In this document: positions 42,139 through 50,975 of the stretch, in pieces
Layout of the letters: each line of letters starts with the position of its first letter
Numbering within the stretch: the stretch's first letter is position 1
Assembly: GCF_037327425.1 (NCBI RefSeq)
Contig: NZ_CP147846.1
Span: 2,976,001 to 3,040,000, forward strand
Direction of reading: 5' to 3'
Origin: Rhodococcus sovatensis
Lineage (GTDB): Bacteria > Actinomycetota > Actinomycetes > Mycobacteriales > Mycobacteriaceae
Length of the DNA stretch: 64,000 nucleotides
The notes under the pieces: model-generated
What the model saw: the letters and a program-made list of their open reading frames with translations, nothing else
Database searches by the model: none
Told to the model about the DNA's origin: nothing
Translations under genes and position numbers: made by a program

Positions 42139-42461
42139 CGGTAAGCGTTTCCTCGCAGTCGGTCAGGGATTCGGACTGACTTTTTGAATCCAAATCGGAC
42201 AAAAACGCCCATTTCTGCACAACAGGCATTTCGAACCATATTCAGATCTACCGAGAAGGTTACCAAGGGACGCGAAATCTGCAATTACCCACGATTCACA
42301 TTCGCGCACGAAGATGACGTGAAGATTAACAATTGCAGACGCGCCGTGATAAAACCGAGATAATCGGTGAATTTACGAGAAATACGTCACAAACATTCTT
42401 TTCGACGGTTTTACGGGCGCCACGCAGACCGTTGTCCAGCTCCTGCGCGACGCCCCAGCCA
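42139..42461. other. AT-richer gap between NRPS-B and NRPS-C
   Basis: This 323-bp gap is visibly richer in A and T than its surroundings and shows no gene. A short stem ACCGA (42354-42358) with TCGGT (42364-42368), followed on the minus strand by TTTATC, could be a weak terminator for NRPS-B. The rest probably holds the NRPS-C promoter, which I cannot place with confidence. Confidence 0.4.
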
Positions 42462-43265
42462 TCATCCGAATACTGTCCAACCCGCCGTCGAACGGCTGGC
42501 TGGGAGCACAGCGTCGATCGGATGCTCGACAAGCACCACCGAGGCGAGGTCCTCTGCGTCGGTACTGTCACCGAGGGCGTCGGCCTCTGCCCCGGAAACG
42601 AATGCGTGCGTCACCCATTGTTCGGCAGCTACAAGATCGACAGAATCGGTGTGCTCCGACTCCGGGATCACCATTGCGGCGCCAGTGGACGACGCGAGTA
42701 CCCATTCCATTGCAGACCAAACGTTACCGAATTCCGCAGTCCCGTACGTCCGGGACTCGTAGGTCAACCCGATGTGTTCTCGCAGTGAATCGGCCAGCGT
42801 AACGACCTCGCCGTGCGATATCGGTTTACGAGCATCATCGAAGAAAGCAAACGGATCCTCGGCCCGAAGCAATCGCACACGCTCCGAATACGACACGGGA
42901 CGTGACGAGCGCCCGCTGACCGAGTCGATCACAGATTTCTCGTTCAGGACGATCCACTCGTCGACCGCCGTGTCGACCCCGTCTGGGGTCGCAGCGATAC
43001 CGAGGGCAGCACTATCGGCCGCCCCGACTGCCGACGCAGCGCCACTCTTCGCTACCGCCCACAACGCGAAGACGCGCTCCGCGGAGCGCGGAACGGCCAC
43101 GACGACCGAATCGCCGGGACCGATACCCCGGGAGATCAGTTCGCGAGCAAGTTGTGACGACTTTTCGTCGACCTCGGCAAATGTGATGTCGACATCACCG
43201 ACCGAGATGGCAGGGGCGTCGGGATCGTCGTCGACCACCGTACGCAGCACCTGGGCCAGAGTCAC
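42462..43265 (-). other. Degenerate, truncated A-like domain (A') at the NRPS-B C-terminus
   Basis: About 268 residues resembling the first half of an A domain (LAQVLRTVVDDDPDAPAISV, FALWAVAKSGAA). The A3 nucleotide loop (TSGSTGxPKG) is lost, there are no A5-A10 motifs, and the chain stops where intact copies read FFNGYGPTE. By hand count it holds 43 Asp/Glu against 18 Lys/Arg. It cannot activate an amino acid. Confidence 0.85.
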
Positions 43266-46200
43266 GCCCTCTACGACCGACGGCGTCGCGACGTCGGCGG
43301 GTGACGCAGCGGTCAGAACATGCCCGGCGTCGGCGTCGGTCTCGGACTGCATGTCGATGTCCCCGACGATCAGTTCGGTGTCGCGGCCGACAGCATCGAG
43401 CACCATCGTGAACCGCTCGCCGAGGCGGGCGATCGACTCTTCGTCGAAGAGATCCGTCGCGTACGTGAAGACGATGCGGAGTCGATCGCCGACTCCCTCG
43501 ACCGTGATCTGAAGATCGAACTTGGCCGCCAGTTCGGCGCCATCGAGCACGGCAACCGACAGTCCCGGCAGTTCGAGGCTGGCCTGCTCCTGGTTCTGCA
43601 GCGACAAGACCACCTGGAAGATCGGGTGTCGGGCCACCGATCGCGCCGGGGCTACTGCGTCCACCACCCGCTCGAACGGGACGTCCGCGTTGGCGAAGGC
43701 ACCGAGGTCCACGTCGCGGACTCGGTCGAGCAGATTCCCGAATTTATCGGCGGGATCGACATCGACTCGCAACGCGAGGGTGTTGACGAACATTCCGACA
43801 AGTCCGTCGAGGGCGGCATCACCGCGGCCGGCCACCGCGGTGCCGATCGCGATGTCCCGTCCGCCGCTGATGCGCGCGAGCAGCACCGCCAACGCACTGT
43901 GCACGACCATGAACAGTGAGGCGTTGTTCTCTCGCGCGATCGCGCCGAGTGAATCGGTCGATTCCGGGGACAGTTCGGTCGACCACGAACGTCCACGCAT
44001 CGACTGCCTCGGCGGACGCGGCCTGTCGGTGAGCAGGTCCAACTCGTCGGGGACACCGGACAGCTGCTCCGTCCAGTAGCGAAGCTGCGCTGCCGCGAGG
44101 GAGTCGACGTCCTCGGCAGTACCCAGAACGTCGTGTTGCCAGAGCGCGTAGTCGGCGTACTGCACGGGCAGCGGAGTCCAGGCAGGCGACGAACCGGAGG
44201 TCCGCGCCACGTAAGCGGTCATCACATCACGCGCCAACGGAGCCATCGACACCCCGTCTGCGGAGATGTGATGCACGGAGACGGCGAGGACATGATCGGC
44301 CTCGGCAAGCGCGAACAGCTGTACGCGAACCGGTACGCCGGTAGACACGTCGAAACCACGCGTGATCGTCTCGCGAACTCGGTCGATCAGTTCCATCTCG
44401 CTCGCACAAGCGACCGGCGCCAGATCGAGTCCGACGTCAGCCACGTCGCCGATCTGTTGGAACGGCCCGTCCTCGTCCGAGGGGTAGCTCGTGCGCAGGC
44501 TCTCGTGCCTGTCGATCACGTCTGCGATGGCGTGATCGAGTGCACCGAGATCGAGCTCACCCGTCAACCGGATCGCCAGCGGGATGTTGTAGACGGACGA
44601 GCCAGGGTCGAGTCGATTGAGGAACCACATTCGTTGCTGAGCCAGCGACAGTGGAATGCGCGACGGCCGTTCGGCAGCGACGAGTGTTCGACGGCCACCG
44701 ACGCCGAGACGCCGACTTGCGCACGACGCGAGAGCGGCGACCGTCGGTGATTCGAACAGCTCACGTACCGTCACGTCGCTACCGAGCGCTGCGTTCAGTC
44801 TCGCGATGACCCGGGTTGCGTCGAGCGAGTTGCCACCGAGTTCGAAGAACGAGTCGTCCGCGCCCACGGAGTCGTGGCCGAGAACCTGGCCGAACACCTC
44901 GGCGACCGCTTTCTCGGCGGGAGTGCTGGGCGCGCTGAAGGCCGAAGCAGATGCGTACACCGGAACCGGCAAAGCCCGACGATCCAGCTTGCCGTTGATC
45001 GTCAGCGGTAGCTCGTCCAGGATCTCGATGACGTCCGGAACCATGTAGTCGGTGAGGAATTCGGCGGCACCGGACCGCAATCGGGCGACATCGATACTCG
45101 CGCCCGCCGACGGTACGACGTAGGCGACCAACGAGTCCGTTGCCCGCTCCCCTGTGCCGTTCACGTCACGAGTGTCGGCGGGGCCGCGCACGTCACGACG
45201 CACGATTGCCACCACCTGAGCGACGTCGGTGTCACGTAGCAGCGCGGATTCGACTTCACCGAGTTCGATTCGGAAGCCGCGAAGCTGCACCTGTGAATCA
45301 CTACGACCCGCGTACTCGAGCTGCCCGGACGCGTTCCAGCGGCCGCGGTCGCCAGTGCGGTACATCACCGATCCGCTCGGCCCGAACGGATCGGCGGCGA
45401 AGCGAGTGGACGTCAGATCGGGTTTACCCAGGTACCCTCGCGCAAGTTGCGCACCGCTGACGTACAGCTCTCCGTCGACACCGACCGGAGCGAGGCCGAG
45501 CCTCGAATCCAGAACTCGCACAGTCAATCCTGGCAACGCGTCGCCGATGACACTGGCGGTTGCGCGACGGGCGAGCTCGCGTGAAAGCGCCAGGTACGAC
45601 ACGTGCACGGTGGTTTCGGTGATGCCGTACATGTTGACCAGCAGCGGTCCATCCGGATGGCGGGCGTACCAGCGATCGAGGGACCCCAAATCGAGCGCTT
45701 CACCACCGAATACGATGTAGCGCAATGACAAATCGGCCGCACGGTCTCCCGCGGCCCGTTCGGCCTCGGCCAGCTGTGCGAATGCAGACGGCGTCTGGTT
45801 GAGGACGGTGACCCGTTCGCGTGCGAGCAGTTCGAGAAACATGTCGGGCGAGCGCGACGTGAAGTAGTCCACAGTCACCAGCCGTCCTCCCGCCAACAAC
45901 GGGCCCCAGATCTCCCACACCGAGAAGTCGAATGCATACGAGTGGAACATCGTCCACACGTCGTCGCGCCCGAACTCGAACCTCTGAGCCGCAGCCGCGA
46001 ACAACGTCGTGACATTTCGGTGGGTGACGGTGACGCCCTTGGGCTGCCCCGTCGAGCCCGATGTGTAGATCACGTACGCAACGTTGTCTGCAGAGATACC
46101 GGCGGGAAGTTCGTCACCGGAGAGCGCTGACCCGTCGTACTCCGCGAGATCGGCACCGTCGACGAAGATGGTCGGGCACTCGATCGCACCGAGCGACTCC

Positions 46201-49200
46201 GCCTCTCCCGAGGACGTGATCACCGCGCTCGGCGCCGCATCCCCGAGGATGTACGACAGGCGCTCGGTCGGATTGCTCGTGTCGACGGGCAGGTATCCCG
46301 CGCCGGCTTTCAGGACGCCGAGGATCGCCGCGATCAGCTCGGCCGATCGAGGGAGGGCCACCGCGACGAGACTTTCGGAACCGATTCCCTTGTGCGACAG
46401 CGCACGTGCAACTCGATTGGCAGCGCTGTCGAGTTCGGCGTAGCTCAGTGTGACGTCGCCACTGGTGACGGCCGGAGCCCCCGGGTTCGCGGCTGCAACG
46501 GCCTCGAAACGTGCAGCGAGAGTGAGCTCACCGGAATCGACGGCTTCGGAGCGGATGTCGCTCAGACGTGCTCGCTCGTTCGCGTCCAGGATGTCGATAT
46601 CTCCGATGACGACATCGGGATCGGCGACGACCGCGTTCACGACAGCGGTCAGTCTCCGAGCGAAACTCACCGCGGTGTCTTCGTCGAAGATGTCTCGCGC
46701 GTAGGTCAGTTCGACTACCAACGGACCGTCCGTGCCCGTGTCCGACAGCATCTCGGTGATCGCGAACTGCAGATCGAATTTCGCGATCGCGAGATCGAGG
46801 TCGACGCCCGCCACCGTCAGCCCAGGGAGGGCGAACCGTGTCGGTTCCATGTTCTGGAACGTCAGCATTACCTGGAAGATCGGGTGGCGTGCTGCACTTC
46901 GTTCCGGATCGAGAATCTCCACCAGACGCTCGAACGGCAGATCGGCATGTGCGAATGCTTCGAGATCGGTGGTGCGCGCATCGTTCAAGAACTCACGGAA
47001 GCCGAGATTCGGCGACGCGTCGGTTCGGAGTACGAGGGTGTTGACGAACATGCCGATGAGGTCGTCGAGTGCTTCCTCACCGCGGCCCGCCACGGGCGTT
47101 CCGACTGCGATGTCTGCGGAGTCCGAGAGGCGTGACAACAGAACCGCGAGGGCCGCGTGCACGACCATGAACACGCTGGCACCCGACTGAGTCGCCAACG
47201 CCTTCAGCCGTCGGTGCGTATCGGCATCGATCGTGAACGTATGCGTAGCACCGACGTTCGATGCGACAGCGGGCCGCGGTCGGTCGAACGGCAGACCCAG
47301 TTCGGTCGGCAGGTCTGCCAACGCCGAGGTCCAGTACTCGATCTGATCGGCGATGACCGAGCCGGGCTCGAGCTCGGAACCGAGGACGTCGCGCTGCCAC
47401 AGTGTGTAGTCCGCGTACTGAACCGACAACGGCGCAAAGCTCGGCAGTGCGTTCTGACTACGCGCGTGATACGCCGTCATCACATCACGGGTGAGCGGGC
47501 CCATCGAGACTCCGTCACCGGAGATGTGGTGCACGACGAGGACCAGAACATGCTCCTCGTCCGACACCTGCAGCAGCCGAATACGAAGGGGCACCTGTGT
47601 TGTGACGTCGAAGCCGGTCGACACCATGTCCTGTACTGCCGTGGCCACATCGCTCGGTTCGACGACTACCGGTGTCAGCTCGGGAAAGACGTCGTCGACG
47701 GACTGGATGACCTGATACCCGACACCATCGACGTCGGGGTAAGAGGTACGCAGCGACTCGTGCCGCTCGATCACATCGCGAATGGAGTGAAACAGCGCCT
47801 GTACGTCCAGGCTGCCGGACAACCGAATCGCCACCGGAATGTTGTTCACAGCGGACTCGGTGTCGAACCTGTTGAGGAACCACATTCGCTGCTGGGCCAG
47901 CGAGAGCGGGATGGCGTCGGGGCGCACCCGAGGTGCCAATGCGGCGCGCGCATCGCCGAGAGTCCGAGAGGAGATCTCGCGCGCAAGATCTGCGACGACA
48001 GGGTTGCCGAACAGCAACGGAACCGGGACTCGGACGTCGAGTGCGGCGCCGAGACGCGCAACAAGCCTGGTGGCGGCGAGTGAATTGCCACCCAGGTCGA
48101 GGAAGGAGTCGGTTCTGCCGACGCGTTCGATTCCGAGGACCTCGGCGAAGATGTCCGCGACGGTCTGTTCCAGCTCGGTCGCCGGCGCCACGAACTCCCT
48201 GGCCGCGAAAACGGGGGCGGGGAGGGCTGCGCGGTCGAGCTTGCCGACGGGAGTAAGCGGAACCGAGTCCAATTCGATGATCTGAGCCGGGATCATGTGC
48301 GCAGGCACAGTGCGGCCCAAGTAGTCGACGAGTTCATCGACATCGAGCGCTTCGCTGTCGAGTGCGCCGCCGTCGATCGACTGCACGTAGGACACCAATG
48401 CGGCATCACCCGAGGGCAATTCGTGCCCGACAGTGGCCGCGAACTGTACCCGTGGATGTGCCGTGAGCACGCTGTCGATTTCACCCAGCTCGATCCGGAA
48501 ACCACGGATCTTGACCTGGAAATCGGACCGGCCGAGGTAGTGGATGACGCCGTCGACGTCGCGTCGAACGACATCGCCGGTGCGGTACATGCGCGCTCCG
48601 GCGCTCGCCGCCGACGTGTCTGCGAACGGGTTGGCCACGAACCGCTCCGACGTCAGCGCCGCGCGGTCGTTGTACCCCTCGGCGAGCTGGGCACCTGCAA
48701 GGTAGAGCTCGCCGCTGACGCCCGCCGGCACCGGACGAAGCCGGGCGTCGAGTACAAAGGCACCGACTCCTGCGATCGGGGTGCCGATGACAGGCGACTC
48801 CCCAGCCGGAAGCGGCGCAGTGCTGGTCGCGAGAACAGTTGCCTCGGTGGGCCCGTATCCGTTGAAGAATTGCCGTGCAGGCAATCCCTCACCGCGTTCT
48901 GCTTCCACCCATCTCGCGACGAGCTCCCCGGTGAACGAGTCACCTGCGACGACGACCACAGCGAGATCCGGCAGTCCTACGGGATCGACCGATCCCAGTG
49001 CCCCCGGAGTGATGAGCACATGCGTGACCCGTTCGGCACGCAGAAGGTCGGCCAGTTCCTGGCCTCCCTTGATCGAGGGCGGTGCCACGACGAGCGTTGC
49101 TCCGGACGTGAACGCCAGAAGCAATTCGAGAACCGAGACGTCGAAGCTGGGCGAACAGATGTGCAGCATTCGGGAGTCGGACGTGAGCCCGTAGTGCGGG

Positions 49201-49850
49201 CGCTCCGCAGCCACGAGCGGACCGAGCCCGGAATGGGTGACGACGACGCCCTTCGGCATTCCGGTAGAACCGGAGGTGTAGATGATGTAGGCCGCGTGCG
49301 ATTCGAGCAGCGGACGCACTCGATCCGCGTAGGAGATCGGATGCGAAGGCAGTAGGTCGACGTCCGACAACAGTGCCGAATCGTCCAGTGCAAGCCAGTC
49401 CACGCCGCCGGGGAGATCCGAGGTGTGATGAGCAACGGTGAGGCCGAGGACCGCTCCCGAATCCGACACCATGTGCCGTATGCGATCGAGGGGATAGTTC
49501 GGATCTACCGGTACGAATGCAGCGCCCGTCTTGGCGACCGCCCACACCGCAAGCACCGATTCGATCGATCTCGGCAGTGCAAGGGCCACTCTGTCGCCTG
49601 GCCCGACGCCTCGATCGATCAAAGCCCGAGCCAACTGCGACGACCGTTCGTCGAGTTCACGGTAGGTCAGCTCCGCGCCCGCACACGCCAGCGCAGTCTT
49701 CTCCCCCGCCGTCTCGACAGCACCGGTCAGCAGTTGAGACAGCAGCTCCGTACGAACACCCTGCCGACGCGTCGGACGTTCTCCTCGCGACCGGCGACCG
49801 GCGCTACGAGTCGCGCCTGGGACGCGAGCGCGCGAATCACTAGCACTCAT
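42462..49850 (-). CDS. NRPS-B: synthetase A-T-C-A-T-C-A' ending in a degenerate half A domain
   Basis: A 2462-residue synthetase. Domains (rough residues): A1 33-540, T1 (Ser588), C2 645-1085 (HHISGDG), A2 1107-1625, T2 (Ser1675), C3 1732-2173 (HHISADG), A' 2192-2462. Pocket residues by eye: A1 DVLLVAGVL; A2 DFWNVGMVH, a clear threonine code with NMYGITETTVHVS. It has an Arg-rich N-terminal tail and no leading C domain, so A1 either starts a chain or accepts one from the last C domain of NRPS-A. C3 must act on the first carrier of another protein, NRPS-C or NRPS-D. The ATG at 49850 is chosen; a GTG at 49985 is in frame. No TE. Confidence 0.95.
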   Translation of the reverse strand: MSASDSRARVPGATRSAGRRSRGERPTRRQGVRTELLSQLLTGAVETAGEKTALACAGAELTYRELDERSSQLARALIDRGVGPGDRVALALPRSIESVLAVWAVAKTGAAFVPVDPNYPLDRIRHMVSDSGAVLGLTVAHHTSDLPGGVDWLALDDSALLSDVDLLPSHPISYADRVRPLLESHAAYIIYTSGSTGMPKGVVVTHSGLGPLVAAERPHYGLTSDSRMLHICSPSFDVSVLELLLAFTSGATLVVAPPSIKGGQELADLLRAERVTHVLITPGALGSVDPVGLPDLAVVVVAGDSFTGELVARWVEAERGEGLPARQFFNGYGPTEATVLATSTAPLPAGESPVIGTPIAGVGAFVLDARLRPVPAGVSGELYLAGAQLAEGYNDRAALTSERFVANPFADTSAASAGARMYRTGDVVRRDVDGVIHYLGRSDFQVKIRGFRIELGEIDSVLTAHPRVQFAATVGHELPSGDAALVSYVQSIDGGALDSEALDVDELVDYLGRTVPAHMIPAQIIELDSVPLTPVGKLDRAALPAPVFAAREFVAPATELEQTVADIFAEVLGIERVGRTDSFLDLGGNSLAATRLVARLGAALDVRVPVPLLFGNPVVADLAREISSRTLGDARAALAPRVRPDAIPLSLAQQRMWFLNRFDTESAVNNIPVAIRLSGSLDVQALFHSIRDVIERHESLRTSYPDVDGVGYQVIQSVDDVFPELTPVVVEPSDVATAVQDMVSTGFDVTTQVPLRIRLLQVSDEEHVLVLVVHHISGDGVSMGPLTRDVMTAYHARSQNALPSFAPLSVQYADYTLWQRDVLGSELEPGSVIADQIEYWTSALADLPTELGLPFDRPRPAVASNVGATHTFTIDADTHRRLKALATQSGASVFMVVHAALAVLLSRLSDSADIAVGTPVAGRGEEALDDLIGMFVNTLVLRTDASPNLGFREFLNDARTTDLEAFAHADLPFERLVEILDPERSAARHPIFQVMLTFQNMEPTRFALPGLTVAGVDLDLAIAKFDLQFAITEMLSDTGTDGPLVVELTYARDIFDEDTAVSFARRLTAVVNAVVADPDVVIGDIDILDANERARLSDIRSEAVDSGELTLAARFEAVAAANPGAPAVTSGDVTLSYAELDSAANRVARALSHKGIGSESLVAVALPRSAELIAAILGVLKAGAGYLPVDTSNPTERLSYILGDAAPSAVITSSGEAESLGAIECPTIFVDGADLAEYDGSALSGDELPAGISADNVAYVIYTSGSTGQPKGVTVTHRNVTTLFAAAAQRFEFGRDDVWTMFHSYAFDFSVWEIWGPLLAGGRLVTVDYFTSRSPDMFLELLARERVTVLNQTPSAFAQLAEAERAAGDRAADLSLRYIVFGGEALDLGSLDRWYARHPDGPLLVNMYGITETTVHVSYLALSRELARRATASVIGDALPGLTVRVLDSRLGLAPVGVDGELYVSGAQLARGYLGKPDLTSTRFAADPFGPSGSVMYRTGDRGRWNASGQLEYAGRSDSQVQLRGFRIELGEVESALLRDTDVAQVVAIVRRDVRGPADTRDVNGTGERATDSLVAYVVPSAGASIDVARLRSGAAEFLTDYMVPDVIEILDELPLTINGKLDRRALPVPVYASASAFSAPSTPAEKAVAEVFGQVLGHDSVGADDSFFELGGNSLDATRVIARLNAALGSDVTVRELFESPTVAALASCASRRLGVGGRRTLVAAERPSRIPLSLAQQRMWFLNRLDPGSSVYNIPLAIRLTGELDLGALDHAIADVIDRHESLRTSYPSDEDGPFQQIGDVADVGLDLAPVACASEMELIDRVRETITRGFDVSTGVPVRVQLFALAEADHVLAVSVHHISADGVSMAPLARDVMTAYVARTSGSSPAWTPLPVQYADYALWQHDVLGTAEDVDSLAAAQLRYWTEQLSGVPDELDLLTDRPRPPRQSMRGRSWSTELSPESTDSLGAIARENNASLFMVVHSALAVLLARISGGRDIAIGTAVAGRGDAALDGLVGMFVNTLALRVDVDPADKFGNLLDRVRDVDLGAFANADVPFERVVDAVAPARSVARHPIFQVVLSLQNQEQASLELPGLSVAVLDGAELAAKFDLQITVEGVGDRLRIVFTYATDLFDEESIARLGERFTMVLDAVGRDTELIVGDIDMQSETDADAGHVLTAASPADVATPSVVEGVTLAQVLRTVVDDDPDAPAISVGDVDITFAEVDEKSSQLARELISRGIGPGDSVVVAVPRSAERVFALWAVAKSGAASAVGAADSAALGIAATPDGVDTAVDEWIVLNEKSVIDSVSGRSSRPVSYSERVRLLRAEDPFAFFDDARKPISHGEVVTLADSLREHIGLTYESRTYGTAEFGNVWSAMEWVLASSTGAAMVIPESEHTDSVDLVAAEQWVTHAFVSGAEADALGDSTDAEDLASVVLVEHPIDAVLPASRSTAGWTVFG

Positions 49851-50161
49851 GTCGCCGAGTCCGTGTTCGATCTTCCAGGAGTGCGGCACGTCATGTATGC
49901 GGATCACCTTCGTTGTCGACAATTCGTTGGTCTCGGTCCACGCGTTCCCCGTAACCGCCGTCGAGGACACACGATCGGATCCCACGAGCGACGTTCGGGC
50001 GCCCGTTCCGGGCAGGGAACGAGAACAGCCAAGTTTACCGAGCCGTCCTCAGTTCTCCCCACGCGGACGAAAGAGCAGACTCGAGATCTGCTTCTTCGCC
50101 TCAGGGATCTATCCCGGTTTCGGGCGAAATCGTTACGGAAGTCCCGAGGACGAACAGGCAC
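49851..50161. other. Gap between NRPS-A and NRPS-B
   Basis: A 311-bp stretch without a recognisable gene. It is open in the NRPS-B frame back to 49985 and beyond, but the translation there has no domain similarity. A short dyad GGGATCTATCCC lies near 50104. No terminator is evident, so NRPS-A and NRPS-B may be co-transcribed. Confidence 0.45.
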
Positions 50162-50975
50162 TCACAGGTTGGTCACAGTGCGCCCGTCTGCCCACGTGTC
50201 GACTGCGTCACCCGTGGCTGGGCCGTCTGTGACGACGACCACTACGAGATCGTCCAGGTCGTCCGGACCTGATACCTCGAGTACTTCGATCGGCACGAAC
50301 GCGTGCGTCGCCCACGAGTCGAACAGAAGGTCGACCACCGAGTCGGCGCCGACATCCGGTTCGCCCATGATCAGCGCGCCTCCACGCGATGTCACCGCAA
50401 GCGCCTCGAGCATCGACGCATCCGAGTCGAACGAGCCGTAGAGGAAGCTGCGTGAGTCATAGGCCAGTTCGAACCGTTCGGCGTACTCACCGAGGCGGTG
50501 CATCAACTCCGATTGCGTGAGCGAACCCGAGGACAGCGTGATCGCTGTGTGGTCTCCGGACAGCGGTTGGAGCCTGTCGGTGTACGACACCGGATGCCCT
50601 GGACGGTCGGCCGTTTCGAGCTCGAAGTCGACGCTGTCCACGACGACCCAGGTCGGTCCGTCCGCTGCCGTTGCCAGGTGAGCGCCGACGGTCACACCGA
50701 ACTGCGCGTGACCGACCGCGCGATTCGAACCGGGTTGCGACGGAATCACTGCCGCACCCGTCTTGGCCACTGCCCACAACGCCTCGATCGCCGTCGTCGA
50801 ACGCGTCAGGTGCACCACTACCGACGTTCCCGGTCCGACGCCCCGTTCGATCAGCGAACGAGCGAGTTTCGACGAGGCGACGTCGAGTGCTCGATAGCTG
50901 ATCTCGTTCTCGCCCGACACGAGCGCTGGGGCCTCGGGATCGTCCTCGACGACCTCCGCCAATACCTTCGGGAGT
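50162..50975 (-). other. Degenerate, truncated A-like domain (A') at the NRPS-A C-terminus
   Basis: About 271 residues matching the first half of an A domain (PKVLAEVVEDDPEAPALVSG, EALWAVAKTGAAVIPSQPG). The A3 loop is reduced to LSSGSLTQS. It ends RTVTNL exactly where intact domains read RRYFNGYGPTE, so the A5 motif and the C-terminal subdomain are missing. By hand count it has 41 acidic and 15 basic residues. It is paralogous to the A' of NRPS-B. Confidence 0.85.

Noticed and set aside
42186..42197. GAATCCAAATCG before NRPS-C, identical to part of the rplN promoter region
   Set aside because: No matching TACACT box is at the right distance, so shared promoter function is not supported; a chance 12-mer is possible.
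49855..49905. HDVPHSWKIEHG in the frame before NRPS-B, slightly like the DVPxxW part of MbtH proteins
   Set aside because: The match is too short, and the start and the NDE..HSLWP part of MbtH are absent. No MbtH-like gene was found in the window.
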